Positions 53,244-60,700 of a DNA stretch of 64,000 bases are shown here, one piece after another; the first letter of the stretch is position 1; each line of letters starts with the position of its first letter. The notes beneath the pieces are model-generated. The model had not been told where the DNA came from. It did not search any database and saw only the letters and a program-made list of their open reading frames with translations. The stretch covers positions 1 through 64,000 of the forward strand of contig CAVZDW010000004.1 in NCBI GenBank assembly GCA_963774155.1, in the 5' to 3' direction. A program made the position numbers and the translations under genes. The stretch is from DASSUW01 sp963774155 (GTDB lineage Bacteria > Actinomycetota > Thermoleophilia > Solirubrobacterales > Solirubrobacteraceae).

Positions 53244-55121
53244 ATGATCGCTACACGTTCCCTTCTGCTCGCCGTCGCGCTGCTCCTCTCCGTCGTGGCC
53301 CGCGCCGACGCCGCCCCCACCCACTACGTGACCATGACCGACGGCGCCAGCATCGCCATCAACGTCAAGGTCCCGGAGCACTGCACGGCATCCAACCCGT
53401 GCCCGACCTTCTTCGAGATGTCCGGCTACGAGAGCGGGTCCGACGACGGCAAGACGCCGATCGGGGACGTCGCCGACGCCACGGGTCTCCCGCTGCCGGC
53501 CCAGACGGGCACGCGCGCCGCGCACGCCGCCCACGTCGACGACCGCTACGTCACGGTGCTGGCCAGCCTGCGCGGCACCGGCTGCTCGTCGGGCGAGTTC
53601 GACGTGTTCAGCTGGCGGTCGGCGCTCGACGGGCGCGAGGTGATCGACAACTGGGTCGCCGCGCAGCCGTGGTCGAACGGCGACGTGGTGATCTTCGGCC
53701 ACTCCTACAGCGGCCTCACGGGGATGATGGTCGCCTCGACGCGGCCGCAGCACCTGCGCGCCGTGTCCGCCTCCGGGCTGTTCGCCGACATGTACCGCGA
53801 CATCGTCTATCCCGGCGGCGTCACCAACTACGGCTTCCCGCTGCTGTGGGCGGGCGCGGTGCGGCCGGTCTACGACGTCGGCGGCGGCACGGCCGGCGGC
53901 CTGATCCCGCCCGAGAGCACGAGCGGGCAGTGCGCCGCGAACCAGGCCGGCCGCTCCCGGACGGTGCTCGAGGATCCGCTCATCCAGGGGCTCGACGACA
54001 CCGACAGCGAGTGGTTCCGCGCCCGCTCCCTCGTCTCCTACGTGGAGCGGATCCAGGTGCCGGTGCACGTGACGGCCGCCTACCAGGACGAGCAGACCGG
54101 CGGCCGCGGGCCGACCAACGTCTTCGACCACCTGCCCGAAGGCATCTCCAAGCGGCTCGTGCTGGTCAACGGCGAGCACGGCACGCAGACCGAGGAGCAC
54201 GTCTTCAAGGACCGCATCGCGTGGCTGGACTACTGGATGCTCGGCCGCGATCGGGCCGACCTGGGGATCAAGAGCGGCACCGCCGACCTGCCGGCCGTCT
54301 TCGGGCCGCGCGACGCGGTCACCGAGACCTCGCGCGTGATCCTCGGCTACCAGGGCGCCGGCCGCGCGGTGGGCGAGATCGCCTCCGACGGCTTCCCGCT
54401 CGGGCAGACGCGGTTCACCGACGCCTACGTCGGTCCCGAGCGCCGGCTGTCCTTCGCGCCGCCGACGCAGGCGGGGAGCGAGACCTGGGTCAACGGCTCG
54501 CGCCGCCAGGCCTACGCGCACCTCGCGGGCTCGAACACGGGCGGCGAGCTCACGAGCCCGACCGGGCCCGACGAGGTCGAGCTCTCGATGCCCTTCGACG
54601 AGCCGACGGCCATCGCCGGCCCGATCACCGCGAACCTGTTCGTCTCCTCGACGGCCCCGGACACCGAGCTCTTCGTGCAGCTCATCGACCGCGCGCCCGA
54701 CGGCTCGCTGCTCTACCTCAACCGCGGCATGCTGCGGGCGAGCCACCGCGCGATCGACGCGTCGCAGTCGCAGTTCACCGACGACGGGCGGATCTACCGG
54801 CCGTGGCGCCCGCACACCGAGCGCTCGCTCGTCACGCCCGGTGAGGTCGTCGAGTACCTGATCGACGTCTTCCCGGTCGGCCACGTGTTCCTGCCCGGGC
54901 ACGAGCTCGTCGTGAAGCTGCACGCACCGCCGCTCGACGACAACGACTACGCGTACGTGCAGAAGACGCTGCCCGGGGCGAACACGCTGGTGTTCGGCCC
55001 GGACCGGCCGTCGCGGATCATGCTGCCGGTCGTGCCGATGAGCGAGGTCCGTGGGTTCGAGGCGCCTTCTGGATCGTGTCCGTACGCCTCCATGCGGTGC
55101 GTCGCGGGGGTGGATCGCTAG
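53244..55121 (+). CDS. Secreted CocE/NonD-family (X-Pro dipeptidyl-peptidase-like) hydrolase
   Basis: A 625-residue exported alpha/beta hydrolase: Sec signal peptide (LLLAVALLLSVVARADAA), catalytic domain with a RGTGCSSGEFDVFS oxyanion region and nucleophile Ser in IFGHSYSGLTG, a cap region, catalytic His probably in VNGEHGTQ, and a C-terminal jelly-roll (about 440-600, GPITANLFVSSTAPDTELFVQLID) typical of CocE/X-Pro dipeptidyl peptidases. It probably cleaves esters or amides outside the cell. An adjacent GTG (53241) could also serve as start. Its TAG stop is the first triplet of the next gene's TAGGGT box. Confidence 0.88.
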   Translation: MIATRSLLLAVALLLSVVARADAAPTHYVTMTDGASIAINVKVPEHCTASNPCPTFFEMSGYESGSDDGKTPIGDVADATGLPLPAQTGTRAAHAAHVDDRYVTVLASLRGTGCSSGEFDVFSWRSALDGREVIDNWVAAQPWSNGDVVIFGHSYSGLTGMMVASTRPQHLRAVSASGLFADMYRDIVYPGGVTNYGFPLLWAGAVRPVYDVGGGTAGGLIPPESTSGQCAANQAGRSRTVLEDPLIQGLDDTDSEWFRARSLVSYVERIQVPVHVTAAYQDEQTGGRGPTNVFDHLPEGISKRLVLVNGEHGTQTEEHVFKDRIAWLDYWMLGRDRADLGIKSGTADLPAVFGPRDAVTETSRVILGYQGAGRAVGEIASDGFPLGQTRFTDAYVGPERRLSFAPPTQAGSETWVNGSRRQAYAHLAGSNTGGELTSPTGPDEVELSMPFDEPTAIAGPITANLFVSSTAPDTELFVQLIDRAPDGSLLYLNRGMLRASHRAIDASQSQFTDDGRIYRPWRPHTERSLVTPGEVVEYLIDVFPVGHVFLPGHELVVKLHAPPLDDNDYAYVQKTLPGANTLVFGPDRPSRIMLPVVPMSEVRGFEAPSGSCPYASMRCVAGVDR

Positions 55122-55124
55122 GGT
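55119..55124 (+). promoter_or_regulatory. -10 box TAGGGT containing the upstream stop codon
   Basis: TAG (55119-55121) ends the CocE-type gene and begins TAGGGT, which ends 8 nt before the ATG at 55133. Confidence 0.5.
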
Positions 55125-55132
55125 CGCCCTCT

Positions 55133-56332
55133 ATGGACGACGCCACCCTCGAGCGCCTCGCCGATCTCGTCGTCGGCTTCGGGGCCAACGTTCAGGAGGA
55201 CCAGATCGTGTCCGTGAACTGCGAGCCAGGCAAGGAGTACCTGACTCGCGCGATCGCCGCCAGCGCGTACCGGCACGGCGCGAAGTTCGTCGACATCTCC
55301 TGGTTCGACCCGTGGATCAAGCGCACGCGGATCGCGCACGCGCGCGAGGAGACGCTCGACTTCGTGCCCGACTGGTACGGCTCGCGCATCCTCGCGCTCG
55401 GCGACCAGCGGGCGGCGCGGATCGGGCTCTCGGGTCCCTCGGCCCCGGGCCTGCTCGAGGACCTCGACCCGGTGCGGTCGGGCAAGGACCGCCTGCCGGC
55501 CGTGAAGGAGTCCGGCCAGGTCGTCAACGAGCGCACGACGAACTGGTCGATCATCCCGGCCCCGACGCCCGCCTGGGCCTCGCTGGTCTTCCCGGACCTG
55601 CCGCCGGAGGAGGCCCTGGCCGGGCTGGAGGAGCGGATCCTCCACATGCTCCGGCTCGACGAGGACGACCCGATCGCCGCGTGGCGCAAGCGCGCCGACA
55701 CGCTGGGCTCGGTGGCCGGGCGGCTGACCGCGCGCGGCTTCGACGCGCTGCACTACGAGGCGCCGGGAACGGACCTGACCGTGGGGCTGCTGCCGGACTC
55801 GACCTGGCAGGCCGCGCGCTTCGAGACGGTCGACGGGATCGAGCACATGCCGAACCTCCCGACCGAGGAGATCTTCACGACGCCCGATCCGGAGCGCGCC
55901 GAGGGGCTCGTGACCTCCAGCAAGCCGCTGGTGCTGGCCGACGGGACGGTCGTGCGCGACCTGTCCGTGCGGTTCGCGGGCGGCCGCGCGGTCGAGGTCT
56001 CCGCGTCCTCGGCCCAGGACACGATGCGCACGATCGTGGCCCACGACGAGGGCGCGGCCCGGCTCGGCGAGGTCGCGCTGGTCGACGACGAGGGCCGCAT
56101 CGGCAAGCTCGACACGGTCTTCTACGACACGCTGATCGACGAGAACGCCACGAGCCATATCGCCCTCGGCCAGGGGTTCCCGTTCCTGCTCGGCGACTCG
56201 AGCCGCGACCGCTGCAACGAGAGCCAGATCCACATCGACTTCATGATCGGCGCGCCCGAGATGACGGTCACCGGGATCACCGCTTCGGGGGAGCGCGTGC
56301 CGGTGCTCGTGCACGGGAAGTGGCAGATCTGA
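55133..56332 (+). CDS. M29-family (thermophilic-type) aminopeptidase
   Basis: A 399-residue metallo-aminopeptidase of the AmpS/PepS group. Recognisable family blocks: ERLADLVVGFGANVQEDQIV start, HYEAPGTDLTVGL, MPNLPTEEIFTTPDP (a Glu of the metal site), and the His/Glu/Asp-rich end GEVALVDDEGRIG, ATSHIALGQGFPF, NESQIHIDFMIG. Length is normal. It removes N-terminal residues in the cytoplasm with two divalent metals. The ATG at 55133 is 8 nt behind a leaderless -10 box. A tRNA-Ser promoter follows the stop at once. Confidence 0.93.
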   Translation: MDDATLERLADLVVGFGANVQEDQIVSVNCEPGKEYLTRAIAASAYRHGAKFVDISWFDPWIKRTRIAHAREETLDFVPDWYGSRILALGDQRAARIGLSGPSAPGLLEDLDPVRSGKDRLPAVKESGQVVNERTTNWSIIPAPTPAWASLVFPDLPPEEALAGLEERILHMLRLDEDDPIAAWRKRADTLGSVAGRLTARGFDALHYEAPGTDLTVGLLPDSTWQAARFETVDGIEHMPNLPTEEIFTTPDPERAEGLVTSSKPLVLADGTVVRDLSVRFAGGRAVEVSASSAQDTMRTIVAHDEGAARLGEVALVDDEGRIGKLDTVFYDTLIDENATSHIALGQGFPFLLGDSSRDRCNESQIHIDFMIGAPEMTVTGITASGERVPVLVHGKWQI

Positions 56333-56337
56333 ATCGC

Positions 56338-56343
56338 TAGTCT
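56338..56343 (+). promoter_or_regulatory. -10 box TAGTCT of tRNA-Ser(GGA) and the linked VOC gene
   Basis: TAGTCT ends 12 nt before the mature tRNA. As the VOC gene starts 2 nt after the tRNA with no room for its own promoter, this box should drive both. Confidence 0.5.
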
Positions 56344-56355
56344 GAGCGCCTTCCA

Positions 56356-56445
56356 GGAGAGGTGCCGGAGCGGCTGAACGGGCACGACTGGAAATCGTGT
56401 GACGGGGGTCAACCTCGTCCGAGGGTTCGAATCCCTCCCTCTCCG
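56356..56445 (+). tRNA. tRNA-Ser (anticodon GGA)
   Basis: Class II tRNA of 90 nt. Acceptor GGAGAGG pairs with CCTCTCC (56438-56444), discriminator G56445. The anticodon stem CACGA/TCGTG encloses CTGGAAA, so the anticodon is GGA (UCC/UCU codons). There is a long variable arm and no encoded CCA. The start codon of the VOC gene begins at 56447, a single base beyond the discriminator. Confidence 0.95.
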
Positions 56446-56446
56446 T

Positions 56447-57184
56447 GTGTTCGACCACGTCGGCATCGCGGTCTCGGATCTGGCCGCGTCCGAGCGGTTC
56501 TACCGCACCGTCCTCTCGGTGCTGGGGGTCGAGCCCAGCCACGCGGACGCCGAGCTCGTCGAGTGGGAGGACTGGGACATCGGGCCCACGGACCGCGAGC
56601 ACCCCGTGACCCGCGGCCTGCACGTCGGGTTCCGCGCGCCGAGCCGCGCGGCCGTGGACGCCTTCTGGCAGGCGGGGATCGACGCCGGGTTCCGCGACGA
56701 CGGCGCGCCCGGGCCGCGCACGGCGTACGGGCCCGACTACTACGGCGGGTTCCTGCTCGACCCGGACGGCAACAGCGCCGAGGCCGTGCACGGCGAGCGG
56801 GCGCGCCCCGTGCCCGACGGCAGCATCGACCACCTGTGGATCCGCGTCGCCGACCTCGCGGCGTCCAAGCGCTTCTACACGACGATCGCGCCCCACGCCG
56901 GGATCCGGCTGGGGGACGACGAGCCCGGCCGCGTGCAGTTCAAGGGCGACGACTTCAGCTTCTCGCTGATCGACGACGGGCGGCCGCTCACGCAGCACGT
57001 CCACATCGCGTTCGGCGCGCGTGAGGACGCCACGGTCCGCGCGTTCCACGCGGCCGCGCTCGCCGCCGGCTACGAGGACCACGGCGGTCCGGGGGAGCGC
57101 GCCGTGTACCACCCCGGCTACTACGGCGCGTTCGTCCTGGACCCCGACGGGCTCAACGTCGAGGTCGTCAACCACAACCGCTGA
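56447..57184 (+). CDS. Two-module VOC (glyoxalase/bleomycin resistance) family protein
   Basis: 245 residues from GTG 56447: two vicinal-oxygen-chelate modules (about 1-115 and 123-245). Each begins DHVGIAVSDLAASERFYRTV or DHLWIRVADLAASKRFYTTI and ends YYGGFLLDPDGNSAEAV or YYGAFVLDPDGLNVEVV; metal ligands would be the DH His and the last Glu of each module. It may be an isomerase, dioxygenase or binding protein; substrate unknown. The start is fixed because upstream in-frame codons lie inside the tRNA. Ending tRNA processing at 56445 would leave a leaderless mRNA starting U-GUG. Confidence 0.88.
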   Translation: MFDHVGIAVSDLAASERFYRTVLSVLGVEPSHADAELVEWEDWDIGPTDREHPVTRGLHVGFRAPSRAAVDAFWQAGIDAGFRDDGAPGPRTAYGPDYYGGFLLDPDGNSAEAVHGERARPVPDGSIDHLWIRVADLAASKRFYTTIAPHAGIRLGDDEPGRVQFKGDDFSFSLIDDGRPLTQHVHIAFGAREDATVRAFHAAALAAGYEDHGGPGERAVYHPGYYGAFVLDPDGLNVEVVNHNR

Positions 57185-57216
57185 GCGACCGTTCAGCCGG
57201 CTTCTGACCTGCCCGC

Positions 57217-57597
57217 CTAGAGCTGCGCGCCGACGATCACGACGGTCAGCGTCACGAGCAGCACGCCGCCGATGGTGAACGCCGCCACCAGCCGGAACTT
57301 CAAGGGCGCGTGCACCTCGTCGAGGATCGAGCGTTCGAGCTCGCGCTGGCGGCGGGCGCCGAACCCGAGCATCCCGAGCGCCAGCACCGCATATCCGCAC
57401 CCGAGCAGGACGTACGGCCAGGGCGCCGCGTCGAGCAGCTCCGGGGCGAAGCGCCCGATCGCGAGCGCGCCCGCCGTCGCGGCGAGCGCGGTCCGCCACC
57501 ACGCCAGCCAGGTGCGTTCGGCCGCCATCGAGGTCCGTTGCCGGACGTCGACCTGAGCCGCCGTCGGCGCGGGCGACTCCGGGTCGCGCTGCCCCAT
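57217..57597 (-). CDS. DUF202 (YidH-like) membrane protein
   Basis: A 126-residue membrane protein with the DUF202 signature MAAERTWLAWWRTALA followed by three TM helices (about 36-50, 60-80 and 103-123) and a short basic loop ARRQRELERS. The function of the family is unknown. It is convergent with the VOC gene (32-bp gap). Palindrome B begins 45 bp beyond its start. Confidence 0.85.
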   Translation of the reverse strand: MGQRDPESPAPTAAQVDVRQRTSMAAERTWLAWWRTALAATAGALAIGRFAPELLDAAPWPYVLLGCGYAVLALGMLGFGARRQRELERSILDEVHAPLKFRLVAAFTIGGVLLVTLTVVIVGAQL

Positions 57598-57642
57598 GCC
57601 GGGAGTCTACGGCGACCCCGGCGGGGGGCGAACTCGGTCGCG

Positions 57643-57680
57643 TCCTGCCTAAGGGTCGACAGTGCGACCCGAAAGCAGGA
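57643..57680 (+). repeat. Palindromic repeat, copy B
   Basis: A 38-bp element with outer arms TCCTGC/GCAGGA and an inner stem GGGTCG/CGACCC around an ACAGTG loop. The GTG in the loop (57662) is the start codon of the AbiEi-like gene. It is related to copies A (34277) and C (58516). Confidence 0.75.
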
Positions 57681-58680
57681 CGGTCGAGCAGGAACTCGCT
57701 GCCTTGGCCGCGCGATCGCACGGGGTGGTCACCCGTGCGCAGCTCGTGCGGGCCGGCGTGACCATCGCCGAGATCAAGTGGCGCGTTCGCACGGGGGCGC
57801 TGATCCGCGTGCACCGAGGCGTGTTCCGGGTCGGTCATTGCGCGCCGTCGCTCGAGGCCGCCTACCTTGCCGCCGTTCTGGCCTGCGGCGACGGTGCGTT
57901 GCTGCGTGGGCGGGCGGCGGGTTGGTGGCTCGGGCTCGTGCCGGGCACGGCTCCGCCGGCCGAGGTGGTGACGCCGACGGAACGGCGCATCGAGGGAGTG
58001 AGGACCGTTCGGTCGCGTGGGCTCGATCCGGCCGATGCGTGGGTCTGGCGCGGCGTCCCCGTGACGTCGGTCGCCCGCACGATGGTCGACCTTGCCTCCG
58101 TGCTCTCCCTCGATGCCCTCGCTCGAGCCTTCCACGAGGCCGGGATCCGGTTCGGGACGACGCCCGAGGAGGTCCTGGCCGTCGTCCCGGTTCGCGGCGG
58201 TTGCGGCGGGTGGTCTACGGCGACGTGCATGTGACGCTCAGCGCGTTCGAGCGTCAGTTCCTGCGGCTGCTGCGGGCCAGCGCGTTACCGTTGCCGGAGA
58301 CGAACTGCGTCACTGACGGGAGGCGGATCGACTGCCGCTGGCCGGCGTTCGGGCTCACCGTGGAGCTCGACGGGTACCGGTACCACCGGTCGCGGCACGC
58401 GTGGGAGCTCGATCGACGGCGGGAGCGCGAGGCTCGGGCTCGCGGCGACGACTTCCGCCGGTTCACCTTCGGCGACGTGTTTGACCGGCCGGACGAGCTG
58501 GTTTTCGAGCTCGCGTCCTGCTTAGGGGTGACATGTGACCACTTAGGCAGGATGGTGGAAGTGGATCGAGGGCCAGCGGATCGGCGGCCTAGGCGGCGTC
58601 GAGCAGCGAGCGCGTCGCGGGGAGCGCGCCGAGCATCCGCAGGGCGCGGTCCTCGACCTGGCGCACCTGGTGCGGCTTGA
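57662..58680 (+). pseudogene. AbiEi-like/DUF559 gene, frameshifted, bracketed by palindromes B and C
   Basis: The N-terminal winged helix is AAR SHGVVTRAQLVRAGVTIAEIKWRV, the middle is LIRVHRGVFRVGH...GVPVTSVARTMVDLA, and the C-terminal DUF559/Vsr-like nuclease core is VTLSAFERQFLRLL...RIDCRWPAFGLTVELDGYRYHRSRHAWELDRRREREARARGDDF (given in part). Frame 2 runs out near 58200 and the core continues in frame 1; a single missing base in GGCGGTTGCGG restores it. Palindrome C interrupts the C-terminal end, after which the frame runs to TGA 58678-58680 within the sigma gene region. The true stop is uncertain. Confidence 0.7.
58516..58552 (+). repeat. Palindromic repeat, copy C
   Basis: A 37-bp element. 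Its first 18 bases (TCCTGCTTAGGGGTGACA) are identical to copy A, and it ends in ACTTAGGCAGGA. It sits at the 3' end of the AbiEi-like frame. Confidence 0.8.
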
Positions 58681-59425
58681 CGCCCAGCGCCCGTGCGGTC
58701 TCGGCCGCCGTGTGCGGCTCCTCGGTCCCGAGCCCGTAGCGCAGCTCGATCACGCGCCGCTCGGTCTCCCCGAGGTGCTCGAGGGCGGCGGCCACACCGG
58801 CCTTTTCCGCCCCGGCCAACGCCTCGTCCTCCGGGGACGGGGCGTCGGAGGCGAGCAGATCTCCGAGCTCGGCTTCGCCTTCATCGGCGACCGGGGCGTC
58901 CAAGGATGCGGGCCGGCGGCCCTGACCGCGCAGCCGATCTACGTCGCCGATCTCCCACTCGAGCTCGGCGGCAAGCTCTTCGTTGGTGGGCGTGGCGCCC
59001 ATCCGGGTGGCGAGCGTGCGCTCGACGATCTCCAGCTTGCGCACGCGGTCGGCGACCGGGATCGGCAGGCGCACGATGCGGCCCTTGTCGGCCAGCGCGC
59101 GGCCGATGGCCTGGCGGATCCAGAGCGTCGCGTAGGTGGAGAAGCGGAAGCCCTTGCGGTAGTCGAACTTCTCGACTGCGCGCACGAGGCCGATCGTGCC
59201 CTCCTGGATCAGATCCTGCATCGTGAGCGAGGAGTCCTCGCGCTGGTAGCGCTTGGCGATGTGGACCACGAGGCGGAGGTTCGCCTCGATCATGTGGTCC
59301 TTGGCGACCAGGTCGCCCCGCTCCACGCGGCGCGCGAGCTCGCGCTCCTGGGAGGGCGTGAGGAGCGCCGTACGCGCAATGCGGCGGAGGTAGAGAGCCA
59401 GGCCGTCGTCGTGTCGCTCACTCAT
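58589..59425 (-). CDS. Sigma-70 family RNA polymerase sigma factor
   Basis: A 278-residue primary-like or SigB/F-like sigma factor: short region 1.2 (DGLALYLRRIARTALLTPSQERELARRVERGD), region 2 (NLRLVVHIAKRY, LIQEGTIGLVRAVEKFDYRKGFRFSTYATLWIRQAIGRAL; shown in parts), region 3, and region 4 with GVKPHQVRQVEDRALRML. A regulated group-2 factor is likelier than RpoD because the N-terminal extension is missing. The ATG at 59425 lies in a CACTCA/TGAGTG hairpin. It is divergent from the HtrA protease gene across a region of repeated TGAAGG half-sites. Confidence 0.92.
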   Translation of the reverse strand: MSERHDDGLALYLRRIARTALLTPSQERELARRVERGDLVAKDHMIEANLRLVVHIAKRYQREDSSLTMQDLIQEGTIGLVRAVEKFDYRKGFRFSTYATLWIRQAIGRALADKGRIVRLPIPVADRVRKLEIVERTLATRMGATPTNEELAAELEWEIGDVDRLRGQGRRPASLDAPVADEGEAELGDLLASDAPSPEDEALAGAEKAGVAAALEHLGETERRVIELRYGLGTEEPHTAAETARALGVKPHQVRQVEDRALRMLGALPATRSLLDAA

Positions 59426-59433
59426 GGTGAGTG
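59419..59433. promoter_or_regulatory. Small hairpin across the sigma gene start codon
   Basis: CACTCA (59419-59424) and TGAGTG (59428-59433) flank TGG; the minus-strand ATG is inside. In RNA this would partly hide the start codon, allowing control of translation. Confidence 0.35.
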
Positions 59434-59460
59434 CACTTTGGGTCGCGCTCCTCAAGCGAC

Positions 59461-59491
59461 CCTGAAGGAACCTTCAAGGACTCCTGAAGCC
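59461..59491. promoter_or_regulatory. Cluster of TGAAGG/CCTTCA half-sites between sigma and HtrA genes
   Basis: Within 31 bp lie CCTGAAGG, CCTTCAAGG and CTCCTGAAG; the first two form the dyad TGAAGG-AA-CCTTCA. A TAGCGT -10 box for the HtrA gene follows at 59518-59523. The arrangement suggests binding of a dimeric stress regulator that controls both divergent genes. Confidence 0.5.
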
Positions 59492-59551
59492 TTATGCGGA
59501 CCTGACGCCCACGCGCCTAGCGTCGCCGTCGAACCCCTTCAGGAGATTGCC

Positions 59552-60700
59552 ATGGACCGCCTCTGGACCGACGGGTACACGACCCGCACGTACGACCCGC
59601 CCACCAAGCCGCCCTTCGCGGAGCCGCCGCCTGCGCCGGAGCCCCCGCAGCGCAACGGTGGCGGCCGCTGGCTGGCGGCGATCGGCGGCGGGACCGTCTC
59701 GGCCGCCCTCGTGGCCGCCGTGCTGCTCGGAACCGGCCTGGTCGGCGACGACGGCGCGCCAGCGACCGCGAGCGCGCCGAACACGCCCGCCGTCGTGAAC
59801 GGCAGCGACAGCAAGGGCGACCTCGTGCGCAGCGTCTACGCGGCCGCCAGCCCCAGCGTCGTCTCGGTCCAGACCCAGGAGGGATCCGGCACCGGGTTCC
59901 TCGTCGACAGCGACGGCACGATCGTCACCAACGCGCACGTGGTGGGCGACAACTCCCAGGTCCAGGTGCGCTTCGAGGACGACGGCCAGCTGCACGACGC
60001 GCAGGTCCTCGGCGTCGACGCCTCGACCGACCTCGCCGCGCTGAAGGTCGACCCGAGCGCCGCCAGCGGCGTCCGCCCGCTCGCGCTGGCCGACTCCGAC
60101 AAGGTCCAGGTCGGCGACAGCGCCGTCGCCATCGGCTACCCGCTCGGCCTCGACCGCACGGCCACGGCGGGCATCGTCTCCGGTCTCGAGCGCCAGATCG
60201 AGGCGCCGAACGGCTTCTCCATCGACAAGGTCATCCAGACCGACGCGCCGATCAACCCGGGCAACTCCGGCGGACCGCTGCTCAACGCGCGCGGTGAGGT
60301 CATCGGCGTCAACTCCCAGATCGCCACGGCGGGCGGGAGCAACGGCAGCGTCGGCATCGGCTTCGCGGTCCCCGCGAACACGGTCAAGGACGTGCTCCCG
60401 CAGCTCGAGCAGGGCACCGCGCCCCAGCACGCCTATCTCGGGCTCTCGACCAGCCCCGCGCCCAACGGCGGCGCCCAGGTCGCCGAGGCCACGGCCGACG
60501 GACCGGCCGCCGACGCGGGCATCACGGCCGGCGACGTCGTCACCGAGGTCGACGGCGAGCGGGTCCAGAGCCCGGACGACGTCGCCCAGGCGATCGAGGA
60601 CAACAAGCCGGGCGACCGCGTCCAGATCACCGTGCAGCGCGGCGGCTCCGAGCAGCAGATCGAGGTCACGCTCGGGCAGCGTCCGGAGCAGCTGCCGTGA
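59552..60700 (+). CDS. HtrA/DegP-like trypsin-fold protease with PDZ domain
   Basis: A 382-residue membrane-anchored protease: Pro-rich cytoplasmic N-terminus (1-38), TM helix (about 40-63), Ser/Ala linker, protease domain with His129 (TNAHVV), Asp160 (STDLAALKV) and Ser239 (GNSGGPLL), then one PDZ domain (about 295-378, GITAGDVVTEVDGERV). It degrades or refolds damaged exported proteins. AGGAG lies 6 nt before the ATG, so this gene has a normal leader. The stop overlaps the VWA gene start (GTGA, 60697-60700). Confidence 0.94.
   Translation: MDRLWTDGYTTRTYDPPTKPPFAEPPPAPEPPQRNGGGRWLAAIGGGTVSAALVAAVLLGTGLVGDDGAPATASAPNTPAVVNGSDSKGDLVRSVYAAASPSVVSVQTQEGSGTGFLVDSDGTIVTNAHVVGDNSQVQVRFEDDGQLHDAQVLGVDASTDLAALKVDPSAASGVRPLALADSDKVQVGDSAVAIGYPLGLDRTATAGIVSGLERQIEAPNGFSIDKVIQTDAPINPGNSGGPLLNARGEVIGVNSQIATAGGSNGSVGIGFAVPANTVKDVLPQLEQGTAPQHAYLGLSTSPAPNGGAQVAEATADGPAADAGITAGDVVTEVDGERVQSPDDVAQAIEDNKPGDRVQITVQRGGSEQQIEVTLGQRPEQLP

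Noticed and set aside
49838..58680. AbiE-type toxin-antitoxin abortive infection system
   Set aside because: Only AbiEi-like winged-helix modules fused to a DUF559-like core are present. No AbiEii nucleotidyltransferase toxin gene is adjacent, and both genes are frameshifted.
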